A stretch of DNA of 54,267 nucleotides from a virus (IMGVR_UViG_3300042691_036629:117500-171766), one strand, 5' to 3'. Shown: positions 46,033 to 51,830, numbered from the stretch's first letter. Notes: generated from the sequence alone by a model not told the origin. A program made the numbers and translations.

Positions 46033-46231
46033 CTTGTAGTATATTTTCTATTTTTTTATTTCTTATTTCATATAAAGGTTTAAAACGCCACATAGGGTAA
46101 ATGTCATAAAAACTCATATCGTTTTTTATGACACTACCATGTTTAAAAGTATCAATTTGATCTAATGTGTATATCTTACCTATTGTTAGGTGACGTTCTA
46201 CTCCTTTATTATCAATACACAATAGTTTCAT
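46019..46231 (-). CDS. Tagged protein, GKIYTL barrel family
   Basis: 70 aa. MKLLCIDNKGVERHLTIGKI then YTLDQIDTF, SVIKNDMSFYDIYPMWRF; tail IRNKKIENILQDGTI, with four residues after the tag-like segment. Fourteen-nt overlap with the next gene. Confidence 0.78.
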   Translation of the reverse strand: MKLLCIDNKGVERHLTIGKIYTLDQIDTFKHGSVIKNDMSFYDIYPMWRFKPLYEIRNKKIENILQDGTI

Positions 46232-46653
46232 TACTCTAAAACATCATTAATTCTTTCATTTCTGAAAGATTGTAAATCTATTTCAGTTTCAACATATTCA
46301 TAGAAACTAATAGTAACCATACTTGCGTATTCATTAGACTCTTCTTCATTAGCACTTGGATGTAACATATAATCTACATCTTCACGCCATCTTGTTTGGA
46401 TTTCACCATACTTCTCACGTAGTTTTCTATTGAATGCTAAAAATGTATCTTCATCAACACTTAAAACATCTTCCATGTCGTAGGCATAGTCTCGTAGAGA
46501 AACTTTTTTATATTCAGAAATATTAAGTTCCTTAACTTTATTTTTAGCACCTTCAAGGTCAAATGTAACTAATGATGGACTACCACCTTCTGAGTCAGAG
46601 TAAATCTCATCGTTGTACTCAAAACCCTTTTGTAAAATAACGTAACTTTTCAT
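46231..46653 (-). CDS. Tagged acidic protein
   Basis: 140 aa. MKSYVILQKGFEYNDEIYSD, SEGGSPSLVTFDLEGAKNKV (strand then helix), acidic middle; tail FRNERINDVLE. The opening resembles small phage proteins in which a first strand leads to a helix with 'EGAKxKV'. Confidence 0.74.
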   Translation of the reverse strand: MKSYVILQKGFEYNDEIYSDSEGGSPSLVTFDLEGAKNKVKELNISEYKKVSLRDYAYDMEDVLSVDEDTFLAFNRKLREKYGEIQTRWREDVDYMLHPSANEEESNEYASMVTISFYEYVETEIDLQSFRNERINDVLE

Positions 46654-46654
46654 A

Positions 46655-46855
46655 TTATTTGTTTAATTCAGTAATTAATAAGTCTGCGAAATGAACTGCG
46701 CTTTTAGATAACTCGGAAACATCAATTTCATTACTTGATATTAATAAACCATTTAATATCTCTAATGCCATCTTTTCTCGTTTAGTCATTTCTGATGCTG
46801 GTCTACTTCCCATTTGCTCAATTCGCAATTTGTTGTTTTCTTCAATTGTACTCAT
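46655..46855 (-). CDS. Helical hypothetical protein
   Basis: 66 aa from the ATG at 46855 (MSTIEENNKLRIEQMGSRPA). A longer reading starts inside the promoter box and is rejected. Helical, ending FADLLITELNK. Confidence 0.7.
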   Translation of the reverse strand: MSTIEENNKLRIEQMGSRPASEMTKREKMALEILNGLLISSNEIDVSELSKSAVHFADLLITELNK

Positions 46856-46887
46856 GTTATTTAAAATATTTAATAAGTTTAATGTCA

Positions 46888-46895
46888 CAAATATA
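46888..46895 (-). promoter_or_regulatory. -7 box TATATTTG
   Basis: TAnnTTTG element 32 nt upstream of the start at 46855. Confidence 0.55.
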
Positions 46896-46928
46896 ATAAA
46901 AAAGATCCATTTTTACAATGGATCTTTA
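46896..46928. terminator. Hairpin terminator
   Basis: AAAGATCCAT/ATGGATCTTT stem around TTTTACA, with an A-run on the left giving a T-run on the minus strand. Confidence 0.7.
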
Positions 46929-47014
46929 CCAAAAACAATTACATCAACTTTATTTTGAATTTTTGAAAGTGGTGGTAAAATAACTTTATCAACAACCCAT
47001 CTCTCAATCATCAT
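46913..47014 (-). pseudogene. Short or truncated reading frame
   Basis: 33 codons from an ATG (MMIERWVVDKVILPPLSKIQ). The same frame extends upstream as KLPLKHNARKDPN to a stop near 47062 without a start codon. A TATATTTG box at 47105-47112 lies upstream of the whole region. It reads as a conserved C-terminus that has lost its start. Confidence 0.4.
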
Positions 47015-47117
47015 ATTTGGATCTTTTCTAGCATTGTGCTTAAGTGGTAATTTATCAATCTTTTACCACCTTTTGACAAAGAAAAATAATAGTTTATATT
47101 TATACAAATATAATAAA

Positions 47118-47570
47118 TTATTTTCTGTTCTGTTGTAAAAACTTTAAGTAATTTTCATTTCTTATGTTTTTCATTTTAACTATTAGTTTGTCCCACTCTA
47201 ACATTAAAGATTCTGGTATCTCTATACCTTTCATCTCAAACTCTTTAAGTATTTCTTCTTTAGTGAAACTACATTCAACAATACCTTCAGTCCATTGTTT
47301 AACCCATAAACCCCAACCTTTTTTACCACTGATTACAGCTTTAAGTATATTAGGGTGTTTTGTTCTTGGATTTACAAACTTAAATCTACCGTTGTCATAT
47401 TCTCTAAACGCAAACTTAGCTTCAGAACCGTTTTTGACGTAATCTACTTCGAAATTAGAACCACAAAAAGTTATTAAACCAGTTCTATAAATTTTGAAAT
47501 AAAACTCAAACATTTTATTAAAATTATCTGAGTATTTTTTTAATTTTCTATCGTTTCTAGAACCTACCAC
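47118..47570 (-). CDS. Conserved phage protein, SRNDRKLKKYSD family
   Basis: 150 aa from a GTG. GSRNDRKLKKYSDNFNKMFE, FCGSNFEVDYVKNGSEAKFA, KKGWGLWVKQWTEGIVECSF and TKEEILKEFEMKGIEIPESL match a family found across T4-like phages, function unknown. The family-like sequence continues upstream in frame (YERVGGDKLTRIKKSLEV) to about 47621 with no ATG, so the true start is unclear. Confidence 0.7.
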   Translation of the reverse strand: MVGSRNDRKLKKYSDNFNKMFEFYFKIYRTGLITFCGSNFEVDYVKNGSEAKFAFREYDNGRFKFVNPRTKHPNILKAVISGKKGWGLWVKQWTEGIVECSFTKEEILKEFEMKGIEIPESLMLEWDKLIVKMKNIRNENYLKFLQQNRK

Positions 47571-47640
47571 TTCCAGTGATTTTTTTATTCTAGTTAGCTT
47601 ATCGCCTCCAACTCTTTCATATAATTTATTTTATTTTTAG

Positions 47641-47714
47641 TGGAGAATACCGGAATCGAACCGGTCACCTCTTGTCTGCCAGACAAGCGCTCTAGCCAAA
47701 TGAGCTAATTCCCC
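47641..47714 (-). tRNA. tRNA-Ala(GGC)
   Basis: 74 nt, complete cloverleaf. Acceptor GGGGAAT/ATTCTCC contains the G3:U70 pair that defines alanine tRNAs; D arm GCTC/GAGC; anticodon arm CTTGT-CTGGCAG-ACAAG reading GGC; T arm ACCGG-TTCGATT-CCGGT. A73. No CCA encoded. Confidence 0.95.
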
Positions 47715-47736
47715 AATTAAGTAGAGAAATTTAGAT

Positions 47737-47845
47737 GAGTGTGTTTTTACTATGCTATCCATTACACCACCACCGCATTATTTTTATTTGAGCGGTGACC
47801 AGGACTCGAACCTGGATCAGTCGTTTGAAATACGAAGTAACACTC
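47737..47845 (-). tRNA. Putative circularly permuted tRNA (3' half before 5' half)
   Basis: Read 5'-3' on the minus strand. An anticodon arm (TCGT-ATTTCAA-ACGA, anticodon UUC), a T arm (CCAGG-TTCGAGT-CCTGG) and the acceptor 3' strand TCACCGC come first (47836-47792). A 15-nt AT linker follows. Then come the matching acceptor 5' strand GCGGTGG (47776-47770) and a D arm (GTGT-AATGGATA-GCAT, to 47752). All seven acceptor positions pair, with one G:U. The outer ends pair too: GAGTGTTACT (47845-47836) with AGTAA...CACTC (47751-47737), leaving a 5-nt bulge. Isotype by anticodon is Glu, but the acceptor and U73 look glycine-like. Two unrelated tRNA fragments are the alternative. Confidence 0.6.
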
Positions 47846-47864
47846 GTTCTTTACTACTACTTTG

Positions 47865-47936
47865 AGCGAGAAATGAGATTCGAACTCACGACACTCTGGT
47901 TGGTAACCAGATACTCTACCACTGAGCTATTCTCGC
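47865..47936 (-). tRNA. tRNA-Gly with anticodon ACC
   Basis: 72 nt, complete cloverleaf. GCGAGAA/TTCTCGC with U73 and the G1:C72, C2:G71 pairs expected of glycine tRNA; D arm GCTC...GAGT; anticodon arm TCTGG-TTACCAA-CCAGA; T arm GTGAG-TTCGAAT-CTCAT. The loop places ACC at 34-36. A34 is rare in bacteria outside tRNA-Arg, where it becomes inosine. Confidence 0.85.
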
Positions 47937-47947
47937 AATTACAAAAG

Positions 47948-48094
47948 TTAAACTTTCAACTTTTGTTTTCTTTTTCTTTTGATCATCTTCATTATGAATT
48001 TGAATACATGATCATTTGCATCCTTTCTTAATTTTACCTTTGATGATTCGAAACTTCCCGTTAATACTTCTTTACTTTTTTTCATTTGTTTCAT
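47948..48094 (-). CDS. Small basic protein within the tRNA cluster
   Basis: 48 aa. MKQMKKSKEVLTGSFESSKV then a helix ending MIKRKRKQKLKV. Strongly basic, possibly RNA-binding. It lies between tRNA-Gly and tRNA-Ala genes on the same strand and would be released by tRNA processing. Confidence 0.6.
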   Translation of the reverse strand: MKQMKKSKEVLTGSFESSKVKLRKDANDHVFKFIMKMIKRKRKQKLKV

Positions 48095-48110
48095 ATTTTT
48101 ATTTTTTGTG

Positions 48111-48184
48111 TGGAGCTAGGGGTGTACGATACCCCATCTCCGCATTGCAAGTGCGGTATGTTAGCCAGTTGTCACCATAGCCCC
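48111..48184 (-). tRNA. tRNA-Ala(UGC)
   Basis: 74 nt. Acceptor GGGGCTA/TAGCTCC again has G3:U70; anticodon arm CCGCA-CTTGCAA-TGCGG gives UGC. D arm has one mismatch. The T loop is ATCGTAC rather than TTCRANT, so the usual T54 is missing, which is unusual. A73. Confidence 0.88.
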
Positions 48185-48229
48185 AAATTGAAGGAAGACT
48201 AACCTTCGTTGTAACTTAAAGTCTTTTTG

Positions 48230-48317
48230 AGCAGGTAGTGGGATTCGAACCCACGATGTGAACCTTATCTGACCGGATTGGAAATCCGGAGCCATCGACC
48301 AACTAGGCGACACCTGC
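48230..48317 (-). tRNA. tRNA-Gly(UCC)-like with long variable region
   Basis: 88 nt. Acceptor GCAGGTG/TACCTGC with U73 (glycine-like); D arm GCC/GGC with a class-II type loop; anticodon arm CCGGA-TTTCCAA-TCCGG reading UCC; about 18 nt of variable region (TCAGATAAGGTTCACATC) where glycine tRNAs have 4-5; T arm GTGGG-TTCGAAT-CCCAC. Its first 15 nt overlap the end of the HNH gene. Confidence 0.8.
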
Positions 48318-48854
48318 ATGTATTTCTCTATGACAATTAGAACAAACTAAAATACATTTATCTAATTCATTTTTTATTCTATCCCAAGAAAGATTATATT
48401 TCCCGGAGATTGTAAAATCTTTTTCACTCGGATTGGTATGATGAAAATCAAGTGCTTGAATACATTTATTATACCCACATAAAATACATTCACCACCTTT
48501 ATACTCAACCGATTTTATTTTTAACATTGTTCTTCTTTTCAATCTATAAATTTTAGAATTTTTTTTAGCTGCATCACTATCAACCCTCTTAATATCAGCA
48601 TGTTTAATTACTGTTGTTTCTGAAATTCCAAAATATATAGATGTTTCTTTTTTTGTGTGTGTTTTATAATATTCTTTTAATTGTAAAATTTCATCTTCAT
48701 TTAACTCTTTATATTTTTTTAATCCAATATCACTTAGTCCATTTTCCTTACACCATTTTGATACTATTGATTTTGAACATTTTAATATTTCACTTATTTT
48801 ATTTAAACTGAATCCATTTTTTCTCAATTCAATTATTTTACTTTCCAAACTCAT
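48303..48854 (-). CDS. HNH homing endonuclease
   Basis: 183 aa. Two helix-turn-helix segments (FSLNKISEILKCSKSIVSKW; KKETSIYFGISETTVIKHAD) precede a zinc-HNH domain: CILCGYNKC, LDFHHTNPSEKDF, CILVCSNCHREIH. The HH and the terminal CxxCHREIH are the metal and catalytic elements. The last five codons and stop lie inside the downstream tRNA-Gly(UCC) gene, so the endonuclease gene is fused to a tRNA 5' end. TTAATATATA at 48876-48885. Confidence 0.9.
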   Translation of the reverse strand: MSLESKIIELRKNGFSLNKISEILKCSKSIVSKWCKENGLSDIGLKKYKELNEDEILQLKEYYKTHTKKETSIYFGISETTVIKHADIKRVDSDAAKKNSKIYRLKRRTMLKIKSVEYKGGECILCGYNKCIQALDFHHTNPSEKDFTISGKYNLSWDRIKNELDKCILVCSNCHREIHAGVA

Positions 48855-48875
48855 ATACTTTCCAATTCTTTCTTA

Positions 48876-48885
48876 TATATATTAA
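48876..48885 (-). promoter_or_regulatory. Putative late promoter TTAATATATA
   Basis: 21 nt upstream of the HNH endonuclease start at 48854. Confidence 0.5.
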
Positions 48886-48910
48886 AGTATATGGGTTCTC
48901 ACCCAAAATG

Positions 48911-48991
48911 TCGATAGGGTGGGATTCGAACCCACGTTTTCAACTTCCCGCTACGGATATTCAATGTATAAGATTGAACCGGTACCTATCG
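48911..48991 (-). tRNA. tRNA-like gene lacking a normal D arm
   Basis: 81 nt. Perfect acceptor (CGATAGG/CCTATCG, A73) and T arm (GTGGG-TTCGAAT-CCCAC). Directly after the acceptor comes TACCGG and then a 6-bp arm with a seven-base loop (TTCAAT-CTTATAC-ATTGAA, anticodon-like UAU), where a D arm is expected. A small hairpin CCG-TAG-CGG and GAAGTTGAAAAC follow before the T arm. Isotype uncertain (Ile by UAU). It may be degenerate or structurally remodelled. Confidence 0.55.
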
Positions 48992-49061
48992 TTTTAATTC
49001 TTTTCGTGAATCACTCGGTGGATTTTGATAGACCAGTAGACCACTTACTACCTGTTTCTTA

Positions 49062-49376
49062 TTATAACTTTATAAATGTTTCACTCTTAATTGATTTACT
49101 AATCCATCTAGCTAATTCAGAACCTCTAATTTCAGCTTCAAATCTAGTTGTGCCTAAATCTTCTGATAAAATAACAGTTTCTACTTCATACATAGATAAA
49201 CCACTTTCATCATTAAATGTTGGTCCTTCTTGTGTTGTTGATATTGGGAATTGGTATAACTCACCAAATACTTCAACATTGTAATATAAATTACCAGCGA
49301 TATAGTGACTGAATCTTGCCATTGTTTTAGACTTCATTAAGTCTTTTTTTACTTCTACTTCATTAAACATAATCAT
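49062..49376 (-). CDS. Conserved small phage protein
   Basis: 104 aa. MARFSHYIAGNLYYNVEVFG, ELYQFPISTTQEGPTF and DLGTTRFEAEIRGSELARWI resemble a family frequent in T4-like phages and cyanophages (FSHYxxGxLxYxxxxFxFPV...GxxTFxAExKxxxLxRWI); function unknown. It sits inside the tRNA cluster. The first of two close ATGs is given. Confidence 0.7.
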   Translation of the reverse strand: MIMFNEVEVKKDLMKSKTMARFSHYIAGNLYYNVEVFGELYQFPISTTQEGPTFNDESGLSMYEVETVILSEDLGTTRFEAEIRGSELARWISKSIKSETFIKL

Positions 49377-49390
49377 TTATTTTTTATTTG

Positions 49391-49473
49391 TTGGAAGGGA
49401 GGGATTCGAACCCCCGTACCCGTTAGGGAGCGGATTTACAGTCCGCCGCATTTAACCACTCTGCCACCTTCCA
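49391..49473 (-). tRNA. tRNA-Tyr(GUA)
   Basis: 83 nt, normal class II. Acceptor TGGAAGG/CCTTCCA; anticodon arm GCGGA-CTGTAAA-TCCGC; variable arm CCC/GGG; T arm GGGGG-TTCGAAT-CCCTC. A73, no CCA. Confidence 0.95.
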
Positions 49474-49487
49474 GTTTTTATTTCATT

Positions 49488-50114
49488 TTATTTTTTTAAT
49501 CTTCCCAATTCCCATCCTTCAGGGATTATCTCATTTTTTTTTATTTTTTTATTCTCATACCCATTTGTTATCCAACAAGTTCCAAATTGAGAATTATTCT
49601 CACCTTTTTGAATTTCACTCAACTTTTCACTTATCTTAATTTTAGATTCTTGTGAATGTTTTTTACCACTGAAACCTTTACTATTTAAATTATTTTTATT
49701 ACCTTTTAGTTTATTTGATATTTTTTTTATCCAATTATCTTTAAAATCAATATCTTTCCTTTTTTCATTTAGTCTATCATTACCAGCTTTAGAACATTTC
49801 ATTTGATGTTCCTCATCTTTAAATCCACCACTACCACCAACTCTCAAATTCATACAAAGAGTTTCATTTATTAGATTTGATGTAATAAGATCAATTTCCG
49901 CTTTTATCAGTTCATCTCTATTATCATAAAATTCCAATATTTCAATTTTAAAATTCTCTTTACCATACTTTCTTATTGAGTATCTTAATTTTTTACCAGA
50001 TCCCAAATATCCATCGTTTAAATTATTTGTACTGTGCATACCATAATAATAATTATGATTTATCAAATTTGTCGTTTTATACAAATAGTGATAACATTTA
50101 ATTTTTCTTGGCAT
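49488..50114 (-). CDS. GIY-YIG homing endonuclease
   Basis: 208 aa. CYHYLYKTTNLINHNYYYGM carries the GIY-YIG signature as YLY...YYG; RYSIRKYGKENFKIEILEFY and KAEIDLITSNLIN supply the catalytic helix and Glu. The C-terminal half has NUMOD3-like repeats (GFSGKKHSQESKIKISEKLS) that bind DNA. Located between tRNA genes, a typical site for mobile endonucleases. TTAATATATA at 50135-50144. Confidence 0.88.
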   Translation of the reverse strand: MPRKIKCYHYLYKTTNLINHNYYYGMHSTNNLNDGYLGSGKKLRYSIRKYGKENFKIEILEFYDNRDELIKAEIDLITSNLINETLCMNLRVGGSGGFKDEEHQMKCSKAGNDRLNEKRKDIDFKDNWIKKISNKLKGNKNNLNSKGFSGKKHSQESKIKISEKLSEIQKGENNSQFGTCWITNGYENKKIKKNEIIPEGWELGRLKK

Positions 50115-50134
50115 TTTTAAATTTTATTTTTATT

Positions 50135-50144
50135 TATATATTAA
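50135..50144 (-). promoter_or_regulatory. Putative late promoter TTAATATATA
   Basis: 20 nt upstream of the GIY-YIG endonuclease start at 50114. Confidence 0.5.
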
Positions 50145-50170
50145 ATATAATAGTACAAAAATGTCTAAAG

Positions 50171-50238
50171 TGGGAGACGTGAGACTCGAACTCACCTGCT
50201 AGGATTTTACAGATCCGGCCGTCACCATAACCCCTCCC
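50171..50238 (-). tRNA. tRNA-like gene, anticodon GUA, short D region
   Basis: 68 nt, four or more shorter than normal. Acceptor GGGAGGG/GTCTCCC with a mismatch at the last pair; anticodon arm GGAT-CTGTAAA-ATCC (GUA, Tyr) with only four pairs; T arm GTGAG-TTCGAGT-CTCAC. The D region is too short for a normal arm and there is no long variable arm, unlike bacterial tRNA-Tyr. Isotype by anticodon only. Confidence 0.6.
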
Positions 50239-50247
50239 AAGTATAAA

Positions 50248-50285
50248 CTAAAAAACCCAACTGATTTTGTCAGTTGGGTTTCATA
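50248..50285. terminator. Hairpin terminator
   Basis: AAACCCAACTGA/TCAGTTGGGTTT perfect 12-bp stem, A-run on the left; it should end minus-strand transcripts coming from 50.4 kb. Confidence 0.82.
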
Positions 50286-50306
50286 ATATTTTTTTATTAA
50301 AATATA

Positions 50307-50402
50307 TTATAATACACTTTTACTGACAATAGGTAATCTATACCCCGCCTCATAAGCCTCGTAGCCTCTCGCTTCTATTGATATGTTAACTATTGTTCTC
50401 AT
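50307..50402 (-). CDS. Very small protein
   Basis: 31 aa: MRTIVNISIEARGYEAYEAG then YRLPIVSKSVL. It is bounded by a TATCTTTG box (50437-50444) and a terminator, and codon use is notably more G/C than surroundings. A real micro-gene is plausible; no family. Confidence 0.5.
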   Translation of the reverse strand: MRTIVNISIEARGYEAYEAGYRLPIVSKSVL

Positions 50403-50436
50403 TGTATATTTTTTTAATTGTTTTTATTTTACTCTA

Positions 50437-50444
50437 CAAAGATA
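50437..50444 (-). promoter_or_regulatory. -7 box TATCTTTG
   Basis: TAnnTTTG element 34 nt upstream of the small gene starting at 50402 and downstream of the initiator tRNA. Confidence 0.5.
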
Positions 50445-50487
50445 CGGAAGTTTTTTAAAACACCAAATCTTTTTATATTTTTTTTAG

Positions 50488-50561
50488 TAGCGGGAGCTGG
50501 ATTCGAACCAACGACCTCAAGGTTATGAGCCTTGCGAGCTACCAGACTGCTCTATCCCGCG
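50488..50561 (-). tRNA. Initiator tRNA-fMet(CAU)
   Basis: 74 nt. CGCGGGA/TCCCGCT leaves the first pair (C1-U72) unpaired, the initiator hallmark; D arm GAGC...GCTC with the initiator-type loop AGTCTGGTA; anticodon arm CAAGG-CTCATAA-CCTTG; T arm GTTGG-TTCGAAT-CCAGC. A73. TTAATATATA at 50571-50580 lies 9 nt upstream of its 5' end. Confidence 0.92.
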
Positions 50562-50570
50562 ATGTAAGTA

Positions 50571-50580
50571 TATATATTAA
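50571..50580 (-). promoter_or_regulatory. Putative late promoter TTAATATATA
   Basis: Immediately upstream of the initiator tRNA and hence of the whole tRNA cluster. Confidence 0.5.
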
Positions 50581-50651
50581 AAAGTTTTTCTTCCTTTTTA
50601 ATTTTTATGATATTTTTTTGAAAAAGTTTAAAAAAACTTTATATTTTTTTA

Positions 50652-50661
50652 TAAATATATA
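50652..50661 (+). promoter_or_regulatory. Putative late promoter TAAATATATA
   Basis: Ends 4 nt before the ATG at 50666. Confidence 0.55.
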
Positions 50662-50665
50662 CAAT

Positions 50666-50866
50666 ATGGATGATTTAGTAAGAAAAATTGGAGTTGAAAA
50701 GATAAAAGTTTTTGAAAAAGACCTTGATTACTTTATTGATTATTATAAAGATAAAGCTTTATCACAAGGATATAAAGGTGATTTAAAATTTAAAAAAGAG
50801 GGTCCAAATATTATTATATTTGTTAAACTTATTTATGAGGATAATAATTCTTCTGAATATAAATAG
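50666..50866 (+). CDS. Hypothetical protein
   Basis: 66 aa. MDDLVRKIGVEKIKVFEKDL, YKDKALSQGYKGDLKFKKEG then strands. The start is fixed by the promoter motif; a longer reading begins inside tRNA-fMet. Its 3' end overlaps the convergent lipoprotein gene by 38 nt. Confidence 0.7.
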   Translation: MDDLVRKIGVEKIKVFEKDLDYFIDYYKDKALSQGYKGDLKFKKEGPNIIIFVKLIYEDNNSSEYK

Positions 50867-51071
50867 TTTCACCTAATCTATATTTATTCACACTAAAAAC
50901 AAATGTATCACCACAATCTGTTACTATTGTATATTTAGGTTTTACATCTAAAGTAGATCCGACTTCTTCTTCAATTTGAGTTACTACACATTCTTTAAAC
51001 TCAACTTTTGGTTTATTTGAATGATAACAACCACTTATAATTAAAGTTAATATAAATAATAAATGTTTCAT
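50829..51071 (-). CDS. Small lipoprotein
   Basis: 80 aa. Signal peptide with lipobox (MKHLLFILTLIISGC; Cys15 would be lipidated), then a beta-rich domain (VEFKECVVTQIEEEVGSTLD; YTIVTDCGDTFVFSVNKYRL). Anchored to a membrane, possibly at the surface, where superinfection-exclusion lipoproteins act; this role is inferred. TAAATATATA ends 4 nt before the ATG. Confidence 0.75.
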   Translation of the reverse strand: MKHLLFILTLIISGCYHSNKPKVEFKECVVTQIEEEVGSTLDVKPKYTIVTDCGDTFVFSVNKYRLGETIYIQKNYYPHK

Positions 51072-51074
51072 AAT

Positions 51075-51830
51075 TTATATATTTAAATTTAAAAATCTAT
51101 TAAATCTTTCTTTCGCTGTTAATCCTATTAATTTATTATCACTTTTCATATTTCTACTTTCCCAAATATGAACTGCCATCTCAGGTGAATTCTCATCAAT
51201 TTTTGGATTTGTTGATATATTATCTGAATCATAGTATGGATATAAATATCCAAATTTCATACCTATGTCTAAAAGATGCCAGAATAAAAAGTAGTATGGT
51301 TCTTTATCTTCTATAAAAGAATAAGGTCCAATAATTTTATGTGGATATTTAAAATTATCCTTGTACTCCTTTTTACATTTTATATCAGCAGTAACATTCC
51401 ATCCAACTAATCCTTGTTTTAGTTTTAACTTATATCTAAGATTAGACATATTGTATTTAATCTTATTTAAATTATCGACTTTTCCAAATAATAAGAATGG
51501 ATTTATTATTATTGGATTTGTGTTTCTAAGAGGATGATATCCATCTGGACAACCTATATAATCATAATTATCAAGAAGTGATAAAGTTTTTATTATTTCT
51601 TCTTTATTTGTTAAAAAACAATCTTCGTCTAATAGAATGAAATATTTTTCGTTTCTATCTTTTATCTCATTTATCCAATAAAACATAGAGTTTGGCCATT
51701 TTTGTATATCTCTCCCATCAATTAATATATGTTCAGATTCAGGAAACATATTTTTTATTATATTTCTTTGAACCTCTAAACACTCACTAAATAGTGTAGT
51801 AGTAACAAAAACTATATCTCTATCTTCCAT
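51075..51830 (-). CDS. Glycosyltransferase-like protein
   Basis: 251 aa. IVFVTTTLFSECLEVQRNII opening, then KYFILLDEDCFLTNKEEIIK with a DxD-type metal motif, DYIGCPDGYHPLRNTNPIII, and HLLDIGMKFGYLYPYYDSDN. The overall order fits a family-A glycosyltransferase fold transferring sugar from a nucleotide sugar. Acceptor unknown (DNA base, virion or host surface). Confidence 0.65.
   Translation of the reverse strand: MEDRDIVFVTTTLFSECLEVQRNIIKNMFPESEHILIDGRDIQKWPNSMFYWINEIKDRNEKYFILLDEDCFLTNKEEIIKTLSLLDNYDYIGCPDGYHPLRNTNPIIINPFLLFGKVDNLNKIKYNMSNLRYKLKLKQGLVGWNVTADIKCKKEYKDNFKYPHKIIGPYSFIEDKEPYYFLFWHLLDIGMKFGYLYPYYDSDNISTNPKIDENSPEMAVHIWESRNMKSDNKLIGLTAKERFNRFLNLNI

Noticed and set aside
47795-48031. 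Plus-strand open frame across the tRNA cluster
   Set aside because: It is a read-through of two tRNA genes on the other strand (typical antisense T-arm peptides).
48919-49284. Plus-strand frame beginning MGFEPTFSTSRYGYS
   Set aside because: The opening is the antisense translation of a tRNA T arm, a well-known artefact; the rest is antisense to a conserved gene.
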